This document shows, one piece after another, positions 16,653-25,699 of a stretch of DNA of 64,000 nucleotides. Positions within the stretch are counted from its first letter, which is position 1. Every line of letters starts with the position of its first letter. A program made the translations under genes and the position numbers. The notes beneath the pieces are model-generated. The model did no database searches. It was not told the origin of the DNA and saw only the letters and a program-made list of their open reading frames with translations. Source of the stretch: Roseiarcus sp963779095 (GTDB taxonomy: Bacteria; Pseudomonadota; Alphaproteobacteria; Rhizobiales; Beijerinckiaceae); the NCBI GenBank assembly GCA_963779095.1, contig CAVZWU010000024.1, positions 62,001 through 126,000 of the forward strand. The letters are read 5' to 3'.

Positions 16653-18981
16653 GGAGCGCCTCGTTACGCGACACGATACTGGTCGATACGGCCGCGAGCA
16701 GGCCGTAGACAATTGTGAGAATCCAAAGGGAAATCCAGTCGCGCTTCACCTCGAGGATCCTTGCGCCCATCTGGTTGATGCGAACGAATCCGTCGATCGC
16801 CGAGGTGCTGGGAATGACGCGGCTGGCGGCGCGAATAAAGTCAGGAATGGCTTCGACCGGCCACGACACTCCGACCTGGAAGAAGAGCGGCAGGCTGACG
16901 GCGATGAATAGCAACACGGCCGTCTCGCGGCGGGTGAACCAGGCGCTGACGAACTGCGCCAGGAAGCTGACCGATAGAACGAAGGGAACGGCCATCAAGA
17001 CGAGATCCTGAAGACGTCCGAGCGTCGAGAAGCCGTAAACCCGCGGCAGGACGATCAGGTAGAGGGCGAGGCCAAGCGCCGCAAAGCAGAGATGTGCGAG
17101 CGCCTGACCAAATACCGCGCGGGCGCCGGAACGGAGCCGCCGGTTTGCGAGTCCGGCCGCTGCGTAAGCCGCTCCGCCGAGCGACGCGACGCCGAGGAGC
17201 AGCGTCTGCTGAAGGATGAGGATGAAGGCGGCCGGCACGACATAGCTCGCATATCCGCCCGTCGGGTTGAACAGCGGTTGAGACAGGAAATCAATCGGAG
17301 AGGCGCCGCGCGTCATCGCCGCATAAACGAGACTGCCTTCGCTGCGCGCGCCGCGTGTCGCGATATTGGCGGAGACGGTCGACGCGGCTTCCGATATGCC
17401 CTGCAGCGTGCGGCTGTAGAGGAGGAAATAAGCCGCATCGACGTAAGCCGCGATGCGCGCCTGCTCGCCGCGCAAGACTTGACGCTCCGTGTCTTTGGGA
17501 ATCGCGAGGATCGCGAACACGTCATGGCGGTCGAGAGCGGCCTGGGCGTCGGTCAGCGTGTTTGCCCGCACTGCGACCTTGAGCGCCTCGTCGGCGTTCA
17601 GCGTCTGCACAAGGTCGCGGCTGAGGGCGGTTTGATCCTGATCGACGACGGCGATCGGTATGGTGCGAAGAAGCTGGCCGAGATAGGGCTGCGGATAGAG
17701 CAATCCGTACAGGACCGGCGCAAGCACGATCAGGCCCAGAACCCCGCGGTCCCCGAGAATCCGCTGGACCTCATTGCCCATTGCGATGGCGACGCCTCGC
17801 CCGTACCGGATCGGGAGAGCGGGCTCCGCCTCGCGCCGCGGCGGGGCGTTGGCGATCGCGCTGAGCCGCGCCCAGGCGAGCGCGAAATAGAGGCAGGCGA
17901 GGCCGGCCAGAATCGCGAACGGCCTGACGGAGTCCAAAGGAGGCAGGCCGCGCGCCGCCTGGTCGAACAGGACCCGCAGATACCAGCGCAGCGGCAGCGC
18001 GGCGCCCCAGACCTTAGCGAACGTTCCCATGGCGGCGATCGGAAAGCCGACCCCGGCGAAGCCGAAGGCGGGATTGCAGAATATCGCGATCAGGCTGAGG
18101 CCAGTCGCAAGCGCCTGCGTCAGCAGAACCAGCAAAGCTCCGAAGGAAAGATAGGCGATGAGCAGGAGACAGGCCGCGGCGGCGACGAGCACCGGGTCGC
18201 CCCGGAACGAGATTCCGTAGAGGACGTGGAGGATGGCGGCGTCCACCACCATCATGACGAGAAAAATGCCGAACAAAGGCATGAGCTTGCCCATGAGCGC
18301 GACCAGCGGGCGCCCGCCGGCGGCGCGCATCCAGGCTCGCTTGCTTCTCCGGGAGAACTCCGAGCCGACCGCATAGCCGCCCGCGATCGCCGTGACGACG
18401 TGCAGCACGGTCGGCAGGATAGCCCTCAGCAGGAACTGGGCGAAGTTCAGCGCCGGGTTCGACAGGACATATTGTTCGGCGACGAGCGCGCCTGGCTTGT
18501 AGCCGCCGCCTTCCGACTCGCGCGGCAGCGCAGCGGTCGCCGCCGCGACCGCGCTGGATATGGCCGAAGCTGCGTTGTTGCCCGGGGTGAAGTATTGCCG
18601 ATTGTACAAAGTGACGACCTGAGGCCGCTTCCGGGCGAGGAGATCGCGTTCGAAGTTCTCCGGGATGTAGACAGCCGCAATCGCGTCGCCGGAGCGGACA
18701 GCCTGCATGGCGCTCCTCATGTCGCTCGACCGCTCGGCGACTGTCACGCCCGGCGCGGAAGCGATCGACTGTACATAAATGAGCGAGGTCGCGGATCGGT
18801 CGGCGTCGACGATGGCGACCCGAAGGTTGCGAATGACCGCATTGCTGAACGTGAGCGTCAGGATGGCGAAGGCGAGGACCGGAACCAGGACGGCCAACAC
18901 AAGCGCGACCCCGTCGCGCTGCATCCAGCGCAACTCGCGTGTGGCGACGAGAAGCAGCCCCGGCTTTGGCGGCGGCCTCAT
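16642..18981 (-). CDS. ABC-2 type export permease, two fused permease units
   Basis: The product is 779 residues from ATG 18981 (MRPPPKPGLLLVATREL). It is a head-to-tail fusion of two ABC-2 (YhhJ/YbhR-type) permeases. Each half has an N-terminal anchor, a large extracytoplasmic domain, and five C-terminal membrane segments. Half 1 is about residues 1-375 (RWMQRDGVALVLAVLVPVLA, then VAIVDADRSATSLIYVQSIA). Half 2 is about 400-779 (NEVQRILGDRGVLGLIVLAP, then IAVVDQDQTALSRDLVQTLN). Such permeases normally need a separate ATPase; none is encoded in this operon. The start shares an ATGA overlap with the upstream HlyD gene. The frame is intact. Confidence 0.87.
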   Translation of the reverse strand: MRPPPKPGLLLVATRELRWMQRDGVALVLAVLVPVLAFAILTLTFSNAVIRNLRVAIVDADRSATSLIYVQSIASAPGVTVAERSSDMRSAMQAVRSGDAIAAVYIPENFERDLLARKRPQVVTLYNRQYFTPGNNAASAISSAVAAATAALPRESEGGGYKPGALVAEQYVLSNPALNFAQFLLRAILPTVLHVVTAIAGGYAVGSEFSRRSKRAWMRAAGGRPLVALMGKLMPLFGIFLVMMVVDAAILHVLYGISFRGDPVLVAAAACLLLIAYLSFGALLVLLTQALATGLSLIAIFCNPAFGFAGVGFPIAAMGTFAKVWGAALPLRWYLRVLFDQAARGLPPLDSVRPFAILAGLACLYFALAWARLSAIANAPPRREAEPALPIRYGRGVAIAMGNEVQRILGDRGVLGLIVLAPVLYGLLYPQPYLGQLLRTIPIAVVDQDQTALSRDLVQTLNADEALKVAVRANTLTDAQAALDRHDVFAILAIPKDTERQVLRGEQARIAAYVDAAYFLLYSRTLQGISEAASTVSANIATRGARSEGSLVYAAMTRGASPIDFLSQPLFNPTGGYASYVVPAAFILILQQTLLLGVASLGGAAYAAAGLANRRLRSGARAVFGQALAHLCFAALGLALYLIVLPRVYGFSTLGRLQDLVLMAVPFVLSVSFLAQFVSAWFTRRETAVLLFIAVSLPLFFQVGVSWPVEAIPDFIRAASRVIPSTSAIDGFVRINQMGARILEVKRDWISLWILTIVYGLLAAVSTSIVSRNEALHER

Positions 18982-20039
18982 TTGCGCTCGGCGGTCGGCC
19001 ATTCGGCGTAGACGCTCATGCCCGGCCGAAGGGCGGGGAGCGGGGAGACCGGATAGGCGCGCACCTCGAACGTCCTCAGGTCGAAATCGCCGGTGGCGCG
19101 TGTCGCGCGCCATCCCGCATATTCGCCGCGCGTCTCGATGAGCTTGACCTCCGCCTCGATTTGCTGGTCCCCGAGGGCCGGGACGCGCATTTTGAACCTG
19201 TCGCCGACCTTGAGCCCCGTGACCAGATCCTCGCGGAGATTGAATCGCAGGTAGACGTCGTTGAGGTCGTAGAGCGAGAGAAGCGGCACGCCGGGAGAGA
19301 CATATTCCCCGAGCTCCGCTCCGATCTGATAGACCTGCGAGGCGATCGGCGCCCTGACCGTGAGTTCGTCGACGTCGGCCTTGATCGTATCGACGCTCGC
19401 TTGCGCCTTGAGCACGTTGGTCCGAGCGATCTCGCGTTCTTCCTTGGTCGCCCCGTTCACCGCCTCCTCATAGGCGAGCTGGGCGCGGTCCTGATCCCGC
19501 CTCGCCACTTCGAGCGAATTCGTCGCCTCGTCGAGCCGTTGCAGCGGCGCGTTGCCCGTGCCGGCGAGGTCCTTGATGCGGGCATAGGTTTTGTTGGCGA
19601 GCTGGAAGTTGGACTGGGCGCTCTCAAGGGCGGCTTTTTTCTGATCGATCACCTCTGCGCGCGTGCCCACCAGGATGTTGGCGAGCTGGGCTTTCGCGAC
19701 GCCGACGCCGGCCTCAGCCTGGCGCCATTTGGCGATCAGCTCCGGGTTGTCGATCTCGAACAGCAATTGCCCTGCGGCGACGTTTTGGCCGCGCTCGACG
19801 GGACGCTTGCCGACCCGGCCCTCGACCCGCGCGGCGATGTCGACGCGGGTCGCGTCGGCTTCGCCCTGGACGATGAGCGGCTCGGGCCGCGCCAGATACC
19901 AGATCGAGAGGCCGACAATCCCGGCGAGGATAAGGGTCACGATCGTCGCGGCCGCCGTTGCGCTTGCCGTTGCTCGCTCGCGCGGCGGCTCGGCTTTGAC
20001 GCGAACGTCAGGCGCCTGGCTCTCTTTCACGTCCGTCAT
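18978..20039 (-). CDS. HlyD-family membrane fusion protein (first gene of export operon)
   Basis: The product is 353 residues. One membrane segment (VTLILAGIVGLSIWYLARPE) follows a charged cytoplasmic tail. The lipoyl half-motif is VDIAARVEGRVGKRPVERGQ, followed by a helical hairpin (about residues 90-215), the second half DELTVRAPIASQVYQIGAEL and LYDLNDVYLRFNLREDLVTG. It is paralogous to the HlyD at 15.7-16.7 kb (both end with a PGM-V motif, RPGMSVYAEW here). The operon order HlyD-permease-HlyD with overlapping starts indicates one exporter with two adaptors. Confidence 0.88.
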   Translation of the reverse strand: MTDVKESQAPDVRVKAEPPRERATASATAAATIVTLILAGIVGLSIWYLARPEPLIVQGEADATRVDIAARVEGRVGKRPVERGQNVAAGQLLFEIDNPELIAKWRQAEAGVGVAKAQLANILVGTRAEVIDQKKAALESAQSNFQLANKTYARIKDLAGTGNAPLQRLDEATNSLEVARRDQDRAQLAYEEAVNGATKEEREIARTNVLKAQASVDTIKADVDELTVRAPIASQVYQIGAELGEYVSPGVPLLSLYDLNDVYLRFNLREDLVTGLKVGDRFKMRVPALGDQQIEAEVKLIETRGEYAGWRATRATGDFDLRTFEVRAYPVSPLPALRPGMSVYAEWPTAERK

Positions 20040-20097
20040 GCGGATGCTCCGCCGCGAGGGCCGCCCGACGCTGATCGTTGCCGCGCCCGTCCCAGCG

Positions 20098-20113
20098 CGC
20101 CAGCATAACGGAC
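20098..20113. repeat. 16-bp direct repeat, copy 2 (CGCCAGCATAACGGAC)
   Basis: This is identical to 2754-2769. It lies 59 bases upstream of the hlyD start on the minus strand. Read on that strand it contains TTATGCT, resembling a -10 element, so it may belong to the promoter of the export operon. Confidence 0.5.
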
Positions 20114-20330
20114 GAAAGCATGAGCCGCTATTTTGCCCGGCTTGCAGTTTTGAGCTCGCGCAGGGTTGAATTGCGGGAAGCGCGGGACGCGACTAAAAAG
20201 ATGGACGAGTGCGCGGCGTTCGAATGGACCGTAATCGTGAGGAGGCCGATAGGGCGTCGTGAGCGACGCCCGTCTCTCGACGGGCTATGGGCCGTCGTGG
20301 CGATCCAGAGCCGCCGCTCCTGCCCTTCAT

Positions 20331-20385
20331 CCCCTGGATTGCTTTCCCCCGGACTTGATCCAGGGGTCGCAATGACGAGCGCGTT
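20331..20385. repeat. Palindromic intergenic repeat (REP-like)
   Basis: CCCCTGGAT at 20331-20339 pairs with ATCCAGGGG at 20358-20366, followed by TCGCAATGACG. This phrase is characteristic of dispersed intergenic repeats in many Alphaproteobacteria; related wording (CGCAATGACG) ends the element at 40.2-40.4 kb. Confidence 0.6.
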
Positions 20386-20417
20386 CTCGATCGCATCACG
20401 CTCTGGGAGAGCCTTGC

Positions 20418-20669
20418 ATGCGTTCACGCCTTTTTTTGGCGACGATGCTGGCGGCGCCGGGCTTGGCGGTCGCCGCTGAGCCTCCGGTGACGATCGACCA
20501 GTTGCTGGCGCAAGGGTGGGAGATCGCGGGCTATGCGAGCGGCTACGACAACCGTACGTCGCTGATCCTCTTTCGCCACCCTGGCGTGAATGCGCTGGTC
20601 CAATGCGGCGTTCTCTACGACGTGACTCGCAATCCGCGCACGATCATCAATTGCTACGAGCTGCGATAA
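20418..20669 (+). CDS. Small secreted hypothetical protein
   Basis: The product is 83 residues. A signal peptide (MRSRLFLATMLAAPGLAVAA) is followed by a mature domain of about 63 residues with PVTIDQLLAQGWEIAGYASG, LILFRHPGVNALVQCGVLYD and IINCYELR. Two cysteines could form a disulfide in the periplasm. Short proteins of this layout occur widely in Hyphomicrobiales without known function. It is convergent with the membrane protein downstream (9 bases apart). Confidence 0.65.
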   Translation: MRSRLFLATMLAAPGLAVAAEPPVTIDQLLAQGWEIAGYASGYDNRTSLILFRHPGVNALVQCGVLYDVTRNPRTIINCYELR

Positions 20670-20678
20670 GCGGAGGCC

Positions 20679-21350
20679 TCATAACGCCAAGCTGACCAGG
20701 CCCGTGACGATCAGGCTCACGGCCCAGACGCTTTCGAGATTGAGCCAGGCGCTGCGCAGGAGTTTGAGCCCGGCCCAGCGGTAGACGATCCACGCCATCG
20801 CGCCGCCTGCGGCGACCATGGCGATCGTATGAACCGTGGACACCGCAATCGACGTCGCAATCCCCGAGCGCATCAATTCGGTCATGGCCTCATGCCCGCG
20901 GCCGGCCGCCGACGAGGAAGCGGCTTCGGAGCCGCCGGAACAGAGACCAAGCGCGATTGGGGCCAGCATGAGTCCGGCGCCATGCGCCGTCGCGGTCAGG
21001 AACGACCACAACGTCAGATGTCTTGGGCCTAGCCGCGCCGCGATGCGCGGATGGCGTCGATTGATCAGCTTGTAGACCCCGAACGCCGCGACAGCGCCGC
21101 CCGCGACCATTCGTATCGCATGGCTCCAGTCGAGATAGGCAAGGAAGAGAACGAAGGGCAGAAGCGCTGCGGCCATCGCGAGGAAATGTCCGCCGGCGAG
21201 CGGAAGGAAAGTCGCGAACACCGCCCGTTCCCTTTTCGCCCACATGCCGTTTGAAACCGCGAGCGGCCAGCCCATTCCGGGGTTGAGCCCGTGGTAGGCG
21301 CCGAGCGCGATCACCGCGAGCCAAAGCTCGGGACGCCAGCCGACGCTCAT
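20679..21350 (-). CDS. Conserved polytopic membrane protein (AYHGLNPGMGW family)
   Basis: The product is 223 residues with about six membrane segments. The N-terminus carries AYHGLNPGMGWPLAVSNGMW, a conserved His-x-x-Asn-Pro-x-Met-Gly-Trp motif, and later GGHFLAMAAALLPFVLF and TATAHGAGLMLAPIALGLC. Intramembrane histidines and methionines hint at metal handling, but that is an inference; the family is unnamed to my knowledge. Its ATG is 11 bases behind the stop of the methanethiol oxidase-like gene, so both are cotranscribed. Confidence 0.75.
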   Translation of the reverse strand: MSVGWRPELWLAVIALGAYHGLNPGMGWPLAVSNGMWAKRERAVFATFLPLAGGHFLAMAAALLPFVLFLAYLDWSHAIRMVAGGAVAAFGVYKLINRRHPRIAARLGPRHLTLWSFLTATAHGAGLMLAPIALGLCSGGSEAASSSAAGRGHEAMTELMRSGIATSIAVSTVHTIAMVAAGGAMAWIVYRWAGLKLLRSAWLNLESVWAVSLIVTGLVSLAL

Positions 21351-21361
21351 CGTCGCGTCAG

Positions 21362-22769
21362 TCAGGCGGAGGGATAGCAGAACGAATCCGTCGAGCAGTC
21401 GCCCCCCTCCAACCGGATCTGGTGCGCGCCGTGGCCGGCTCCGAAGTCGACGAAGAAGTCCTTGTCGAGCTCTATCCCGCCATTCGGGCCGACGTTGCAC
21501 ATGACCTCGACGCCTGGAACCCCCTGCGGATAGAATTGCGAGTCCCATGTGCTGTAGAGCGAATTGGTCAGATAGACGCGCCTGCCGTCCCGGCTGATCT
21601 CCACCATCTGCGGGCCGCCGCCGAAGGGCCGGCCGTTCGGGTGGGCGGCGTGCTTCGCAATGCCGCCGATCTTGACCGAGCCCGTGAGCTTCGGGCTCAT
21701 CGGGTCGGAGACATCGTATTGCCTGAGTTCGCCCGTTCCCCAGCACGACACATAAAGAAAGCGGTCGTCGAGCGAGAGGTCGATGTCGGTCACAAGCGGC
21801 GGGGCGGCGCCGAAGCCTTTGAGCAGATCGGGCAGAAGCGCCTTGTCCGCTGGCTCGGGCGGGATTGTCGCGGTCTTCGCGATCGAGAACTTCTCGCCTT
21901 CGCGCCGCCACGTCCAGATCGATCCCTCGAGGTTCGTCGTGTCGACCACAACGCCGAGGAATCCGTATTCTTTGACCGGGTCATGAGCAGGCCGGATTTC
22001 GAGCGCCATCTGGTGATTGGCGCCGAGGTCGATCGTCTGCACGTTCTTCCGCCCCGCCAGATCCCAGAAGTGCACGGAATGGCCGTATTTGTTGGCGAGC
22101 AGGTCTTCGGGCACGATGCCGTTTTCGAATTGCGGCGGCAGACCCCATTCGCTGGTCACCATGTAGTTGCGCGGCAGGTTCCACCAGAAATCGTAGTGCA
22201 GCCGCTGCGGGCCCGCGGTCGATCTCCCAGCGTCCAAGGACGTCGAACGTGTCGCAATCCATGATGAAGACGCCGGGCGGGCCTTGCGCGCCATCGGCGC
22301 CGGCGCCGCCGAGCGTGCTCACGTAAATGCCCTCGGGACCGCAGTGCACCGTGTGGGGGCGCGAATAGCCGGTCTTCCGAAAGACTTCCTCCGGCTCGAT
22401 GATCTTGGCGATCGTCGGCCGCGTCGGGTCCGGCTTGGTGTCGACGACATAAATTCGTGATGAGCGCAGGCCCGGAATGATCAAATATCGCCGCTCGACG
22501 AACGGATGGTTCGAGAATGGCGAGAGCGCCGAAGAGCAGGCGTTCCAGCCGAAGTGATGAAACTCATCGCCGACGTAGGGCATGTCGAGCCGGTGGATGG
22601 TCTTGCCGAAATTCGCTGAACTCCGATCGACGTCGATCACCGCCAAAGCGTCCGGCTTTGAACGGTCGGGCGACAACAGCACGGTGTAGGCAAGCCGCTC
22701 AGCCGGCGCCTCCATCGCGATGCGGGGAGATGGATAGAAGGTTGGATCGGGGCGCAGGCTCTCCAGCAT
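21362..22769 (-). CDS. mtoX: Selenium-binding protein 56 family, probable methanethiol oxidase (frameshifted)
   Basis: The joined product is about 468 residues, normal for SBP56. It starts MLESLRPDPTFYPSP at ATG 22769 after GGAGGAGGAACG. Family landmarks include HHFGWNACSS, RSRIYVVDTKPDPTRP-like text (SSRIYVVDTKPDPTRPTIAK), SRPHTVHCGPEGIYVSTLGG, YMVTSEWGLPPQFENGIVPE, YGHSVHFWDLAGRK, NGRPFGGGPQMVEISRDGRR and the C-terminal HQIRLEGGDCSTDSFCYP. Bacterial members are copper-dependent periplasmic methanethiol oxidases making formaldehyde, H2S and H2O2. One inserted C near 22218 shifts the frame. Oddly, no obvious N-terminal signal peptide is present from this start. Confidence 0.87.
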
Positions 22770-22988
22770 CGTTCCTCCTCCTCCAGGCGCGCTTCGGTTC
22801 GAATTGAGCGCGGCGCCGGGGTCTTGGCCAGGGTTGGGCGGCCGCGGCAGCATAGCCGCGTTTCACGGGCATGGCGAGCCGCGGATCAGCACGCGATCGA
22901 ACCCGGAAGCGGAAGCTTCGGACGTGCGGTCCGGCCGCGGTTTTCGTCGCGAGGCGCGGACGACCGCGACGGCCGATGGCGCATTTCG

Positions 22989-23711
22989 TCAGAACCGGGT
23001 CGTGAGATCGGTCAGCCATTGCGGCGAGCGGTCGACCAGCGCCGTTTCGAGCCGCCTGTCGGCTCCTGTCACAATCATGATCCCGAGCGCGATCATGAGG
23101 ATCCCGAGCGCCGTCTTGGCCCGCTTGCCGCCCAAGAGAAGGCGGCCGCGCCAGCGCGCCATCGCCTGCCGCGAGGCGAGGCCGAGGGCGATCAGTGGCG
23201 CCGCGGCGCCGATCCCGAACGCAAGCATGGTCAGCGCGACGCGGCCCAGCGAGGCGCCCTGCGCCGCCAGAACCGAGGCCGCGCCAAGCGTTGGGCCGAC
23301 GCAGGGACTCCATGCCGCGCCCAGGAGCAGGCCGACGCCGAATTGTCCGAGAACTCCGCGCGAGGGGATGGCGCTGATGCGCTCGTCGGCCCACGCGGTC
23401 ACCGGACCGCCGGCGACCGCGAGCCGGGTTTGCAGGCCGGGGGCCATGAGCACGACGCCAACGCCGATCATCAGGATCGCCGCAGCCATCCTGAACGCCT
23501 CGCCGTCGAGGCCGATGGCGAAGCCAAGGGTCGCGACGAACAGGCCGATCGCCGTGAAGGAGAGCGCGACGCCAGCGGCGAGGGCGACCGGGCCGCCCCG
23601 GGCCTCGCCCGCCGCTGCGCCAAACACGATGGGCACGAGCGGCAGCACGCAGGGCGAAAGGACTGAGAGCAGACCCGACAGCAGCGCAAGCCCAAGCGTT
23701 CCGGGCGACAT
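22989..23711 (-). CDS. ccdA: Cytochrome c biogenesis / thiol transporter CcdA (DsbD-like)
   Basis: The product is 240 residues with six membrane segments. It carries the paired-cysteine motifs LSVLSPCVLPLVPIVFGAAA in the first segment and GAAWSPCVGPTLGAASVLAA in the fourth, which shuttle electrons from cytoplasmic thioredoxin to periplasmic thiol proteins. It lies 9 bases behind the thioredoxin-like gene and 219 bases before the SBP56 gene on the same strand. The context suggests it keeps cysteines or a metal site of the methanethiol oxidase reduced during maturation. The frame is intact. Confidence 0.88.
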   Translation of the reverse strand: MSPGTLGLALLSGLLSVLSPCVLPLVPIVFGAAAGEARGGPVALAAGVALSFTAIGLFVATLGFAIGLDGEAFRMAAAILMIGVGVVLMAPGLQTRLAVAGGPVTAWADERISAIPSRGVLGQFGVGLLLGAAWSPCVGPTLGAASVLAAQGASLGRVALTMLAFGIGAAAPLIALGLASRQAMARWRGRLLLGGKRAKTALGILMIALGIMIVTGADRRLETALVDRSPQWLTDLTTRF

Positions 23712-23720
23712 CAGGGCGCG

Positions 23721-24107
23721 TCAGATCGCCTTGGCGACCAGCGCCGCGAGCGCGGTCGGGTCTGTCTCGCCGACCGAGCGTCCGGTCTCCTTGCCGGCCT
23801 TGAAGGTGATGAGCGTGCTCTGCATGCGCGCGCCGAAGCGTTTCACTGCATCCTTCTGGGAATCGAAGTCGACGCGGACCACCGTGAGGTCCTTGTACCG
23901 GGGTTCGGCCTCGAGCTTGGCGAGCGTGGGCGCCTGCGCCTTGCAAGTCGGGCACCAGCTCGCGTGAATCCAGATGAGGATCGGCTTGCCGGAATGGAGC
24001 GCCGCGTCGAAGGCGGCCGACGAATAGTCGATCCGCTCCGCCGCCAGGGCGGGAGCGGCAAAGCCGGCGACGACGAGGGAGGCAAGAAGTGTGCGTCTGG
24101 AGATCAT
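23721..24107 (-). CDS. Periplasmic thioredoxin-family protein
   Basis: The product is 128 residues from ATG 24107 (MISRRTLLASLVVAGFAAPA), with a Sec/Tat-like signal containing an RR pair. The redox motif is WIHASWCPTCKAQAPTLAKL (Cys-Pro-Thr-Cys). Later parts (VVRVDFDSQKDAVKRFGARM, STLITFKAGKETGR) complete a thioredoxin fold, with Ser-Thr replacing the usual cis-Pro loop wording. It is the likely partner of the CcdA encoded next to it, passing reducing power to a periplasmic client. Confidence 0.85.
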   Translation of the reverse strand: MISRRTLLASLVVAGFAAPALAAERIDYSSAAFDAALHSGKPILIWIHASWCPTCKAQAPTLAKLEAEPRYKDLTVVRVDFDSQKDAVKRFGARMQSTLITFKAGKETGRSVGETDPTALAALVAKAI

Positions 24108-24300
24108 GACGGAATTCCTTTGCAAGAGGATGCGCGGCGCCACAAGCCCGCGCATCCTTCGTCGGCAGGATCGCGATTGTTACGTGGAAAGCGGAACGCC
24201 GCGGCCTTTCGCGCCGCGTTCACGGGCTTGTGAATTCGGATCGCCTCGCCGTGACGGGTCCCTCGGAGAGCGGCGAGCCTTTTGTCGCTTCTTCGCACAA

Positions 24301-25326
24301 TCAGATCCCGCGGCGCAGGGTCTCGACCGCGACGTCCCTTGCGCGCTCCGTCAACATGACGAAGGCGCCCGACAGCCGCTCAAGCAAATTCTTGCGCGCT
24401 TCAGTCGTCACTTCGTAGATGCGCGCGCCATCGCGGGCCCGGAACAGGAGATCGTCGCCGGTCAAGATCTCGTCGACGAGGCCGAGCGGCAGCGCTTCCC
24501 GAGCGAGCCAATAGTCGCCGTTGGCGACCTGGGCGATGTCCACATTCGGGCGGTATTGCGCGACATGGGCCTTGAACGCGTCATGCGTCGCGTCGAGCTT
24601 GCCGCGGAAGTGTTCGCGGCCGGCGGGCGTGATCTCGCCCAGAACAGAGACGGTGCGCTTGAATTCGCCCGCCGTCATCTCCTCGAAGTCGATCTGGTTC
24701 TTCTGCAACAGCCGGTGCAGGTTCGGGACCGGCGCGACGACCCCGATCGAGCCCACGACCGCGAACGGCGCTGCGACGATGCGGTCCGCCGCGCAGGCCA
24801 TCATGTAGCCGCCGCTCGCCGCCACCTGATCGACCGAAGCGGTGACTTTGATCTTGCGCTCGCGCAGGCGCAGAATCTCGGCGGCTGCGAGGCCGTAGCC
24901 GGTCACCGTGCCGCCTGGGCTTTCAATCCGGATCACCGCTTCGTCGGTTTCCGGCCGGGCGGCGATGAGGACAGCGTCGATTTCCGCGCCCAGGCGCTTG
25001 ACCGCGCTTGCGCGCATGTCGCCTTTGAAGGCGAGCACATAGATGCGCTTGCCCGGCTCCTGGCCGCGATGCGCCTTGGCAGTGGCCTTGGCCTCCTTCT
25101 TGTGCGCCTTGGCGAGCGCCTTGCGCTCTCTTTTGTCGAGCAGCGTCGCGTCCATCGCGTCGCGCATGTCGTCGTAGCGCTCGTCAAGCGAGCGGACCTT
25201 GATCTCCTGGTCCTTCGGTTCGGCCGAGCGCGCGAGCCGCGCGATCAGCAGCGCGAGGCCGCCGACCGCCGCCACGATGATGAGGGCTTTGACGAGGAAG
25301 GCGGCGATGTCGAGCCAAAAGGGCAT
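24301..25326 (-). CDS. sohB: Inner-membrane serine protease SohB (S49, signal peptide peptidase-like)
   Basis: The product is 341 residues and intact. One N-terminal membrane segment (FLVKALIIVAAVGGLALLIA) is followed by a very basic helical stretch (KRERKALAKAHKKEAKATAK). The S49 ClpP-like fold includes IYVLAFKGDMRASAVKRLGA, VIRIESPGGTVTGYGLAAAE, the nucleophile Ser in QVAASGGYMMACAADRIVAA, and GSIGVVAPVPNLHRLLQKNQ. The general-base Lys is expected in the following helix. It degrades membrane-inserted peptides; the physiological substrates are not defined. It is separated by 190 bases from the thioredoxin gene. Confidence 0.9.
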   Translation of the reverse strand: MPFWLDIAAFLVKALIIVAAVGGLALLIARLARSAEPKDQEIKVRSLDERYDDMRDAMDATLLDKRERKALAKAHKKEAKATAKAHRGQEPGKRIYVLAFKGDMRASAVKRLGAEIDAVLIAARPETDEAVIRIESPGGTVTGYGLAAAEILRLRERKIKVTASVDQVAASGGYMMACAADRIVAAPFAVVGSIGVVAPVPNLHRLLQKNQIDFEEMTAGEFKRTVSVLGEITPAGREHFRGKLDATHDAFKAHVAQYRPNVDIAQVANGDYWLAREALPLGLVDEILTGDDLLFRARDGARIYEVTTEARKNLLERLSGAFVMLTERARDVAVETLRRGI

Positions 25327-25699
25327 GCGCGGGTCCGTTCACGAAAGGTTTCGCAAGCGCGTGTTCCACGATGGGCGGCGGATGGCAAGATGGGCGCGCA
25401 GGCCGTGGGCTCCAGCGCGCTCAGATCTGGTCTCTCTGATCTGGGGGGAAACGGCGCTGTTTCCAGAGATCGACGCGGCTGCTCCGTCTCTGATCGCTCC
25501 CGGTCCTGATATCATCTCGCCATTATTCTGTACGTCGAGACGCGAAGCAGTCGGGTCTTGGAGGGCCGGCGTCGACCGGCTCATGACCCCCGCGTAAAAT
25601 TGTTAGCTCCTTCCACAAAAAGCCCTTGCGCCCAGGCGCGATTTCCCCAAATGGTGTCTCTGCCCAATACGCACGTGCCTGTGGTCGTGTGTCGGTCGG
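25327..25699. other. Intergenic region, upstream half
   Basis: No gene was found. Short inverted stretches occur (CTCAGATCTGGTCTCTCTGATCTGGG around 25420-25444). It likely holds the sohB promoter (reading left) and the promoter for the decarboxylase leader (reading right). Confidence 0.4.

Larger units (their letters stand above)
20040..20417. other. Intergenic region between export operon and small secreted protein
   Basis: No credible gene was found. It contains the second copy of the 16-bp repeat (20098-20113), a tract with self-complementary GGGCGTCGTGAGCGACGCCC (20246-20265), and an intergenic repeat with a hairpin at 20331-20366. Confidence 0.5.

Noticed and set aside
17092..19011. 639-residue plus-strand frame
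   Set aside because: It is antisense to the ABC-2 permease gene, is extremely Arg/Asp/Glu-rich and has no recognisable motif; it is a GC-rich shadow.
2754..20113. Genomic island bounded by the 16-bp repeat
   Set aside because: The integrase lies outside the interval, and 2.9-20 kb holds ordinary chromosomal genes such as ettA; an att interpretation is not supported.
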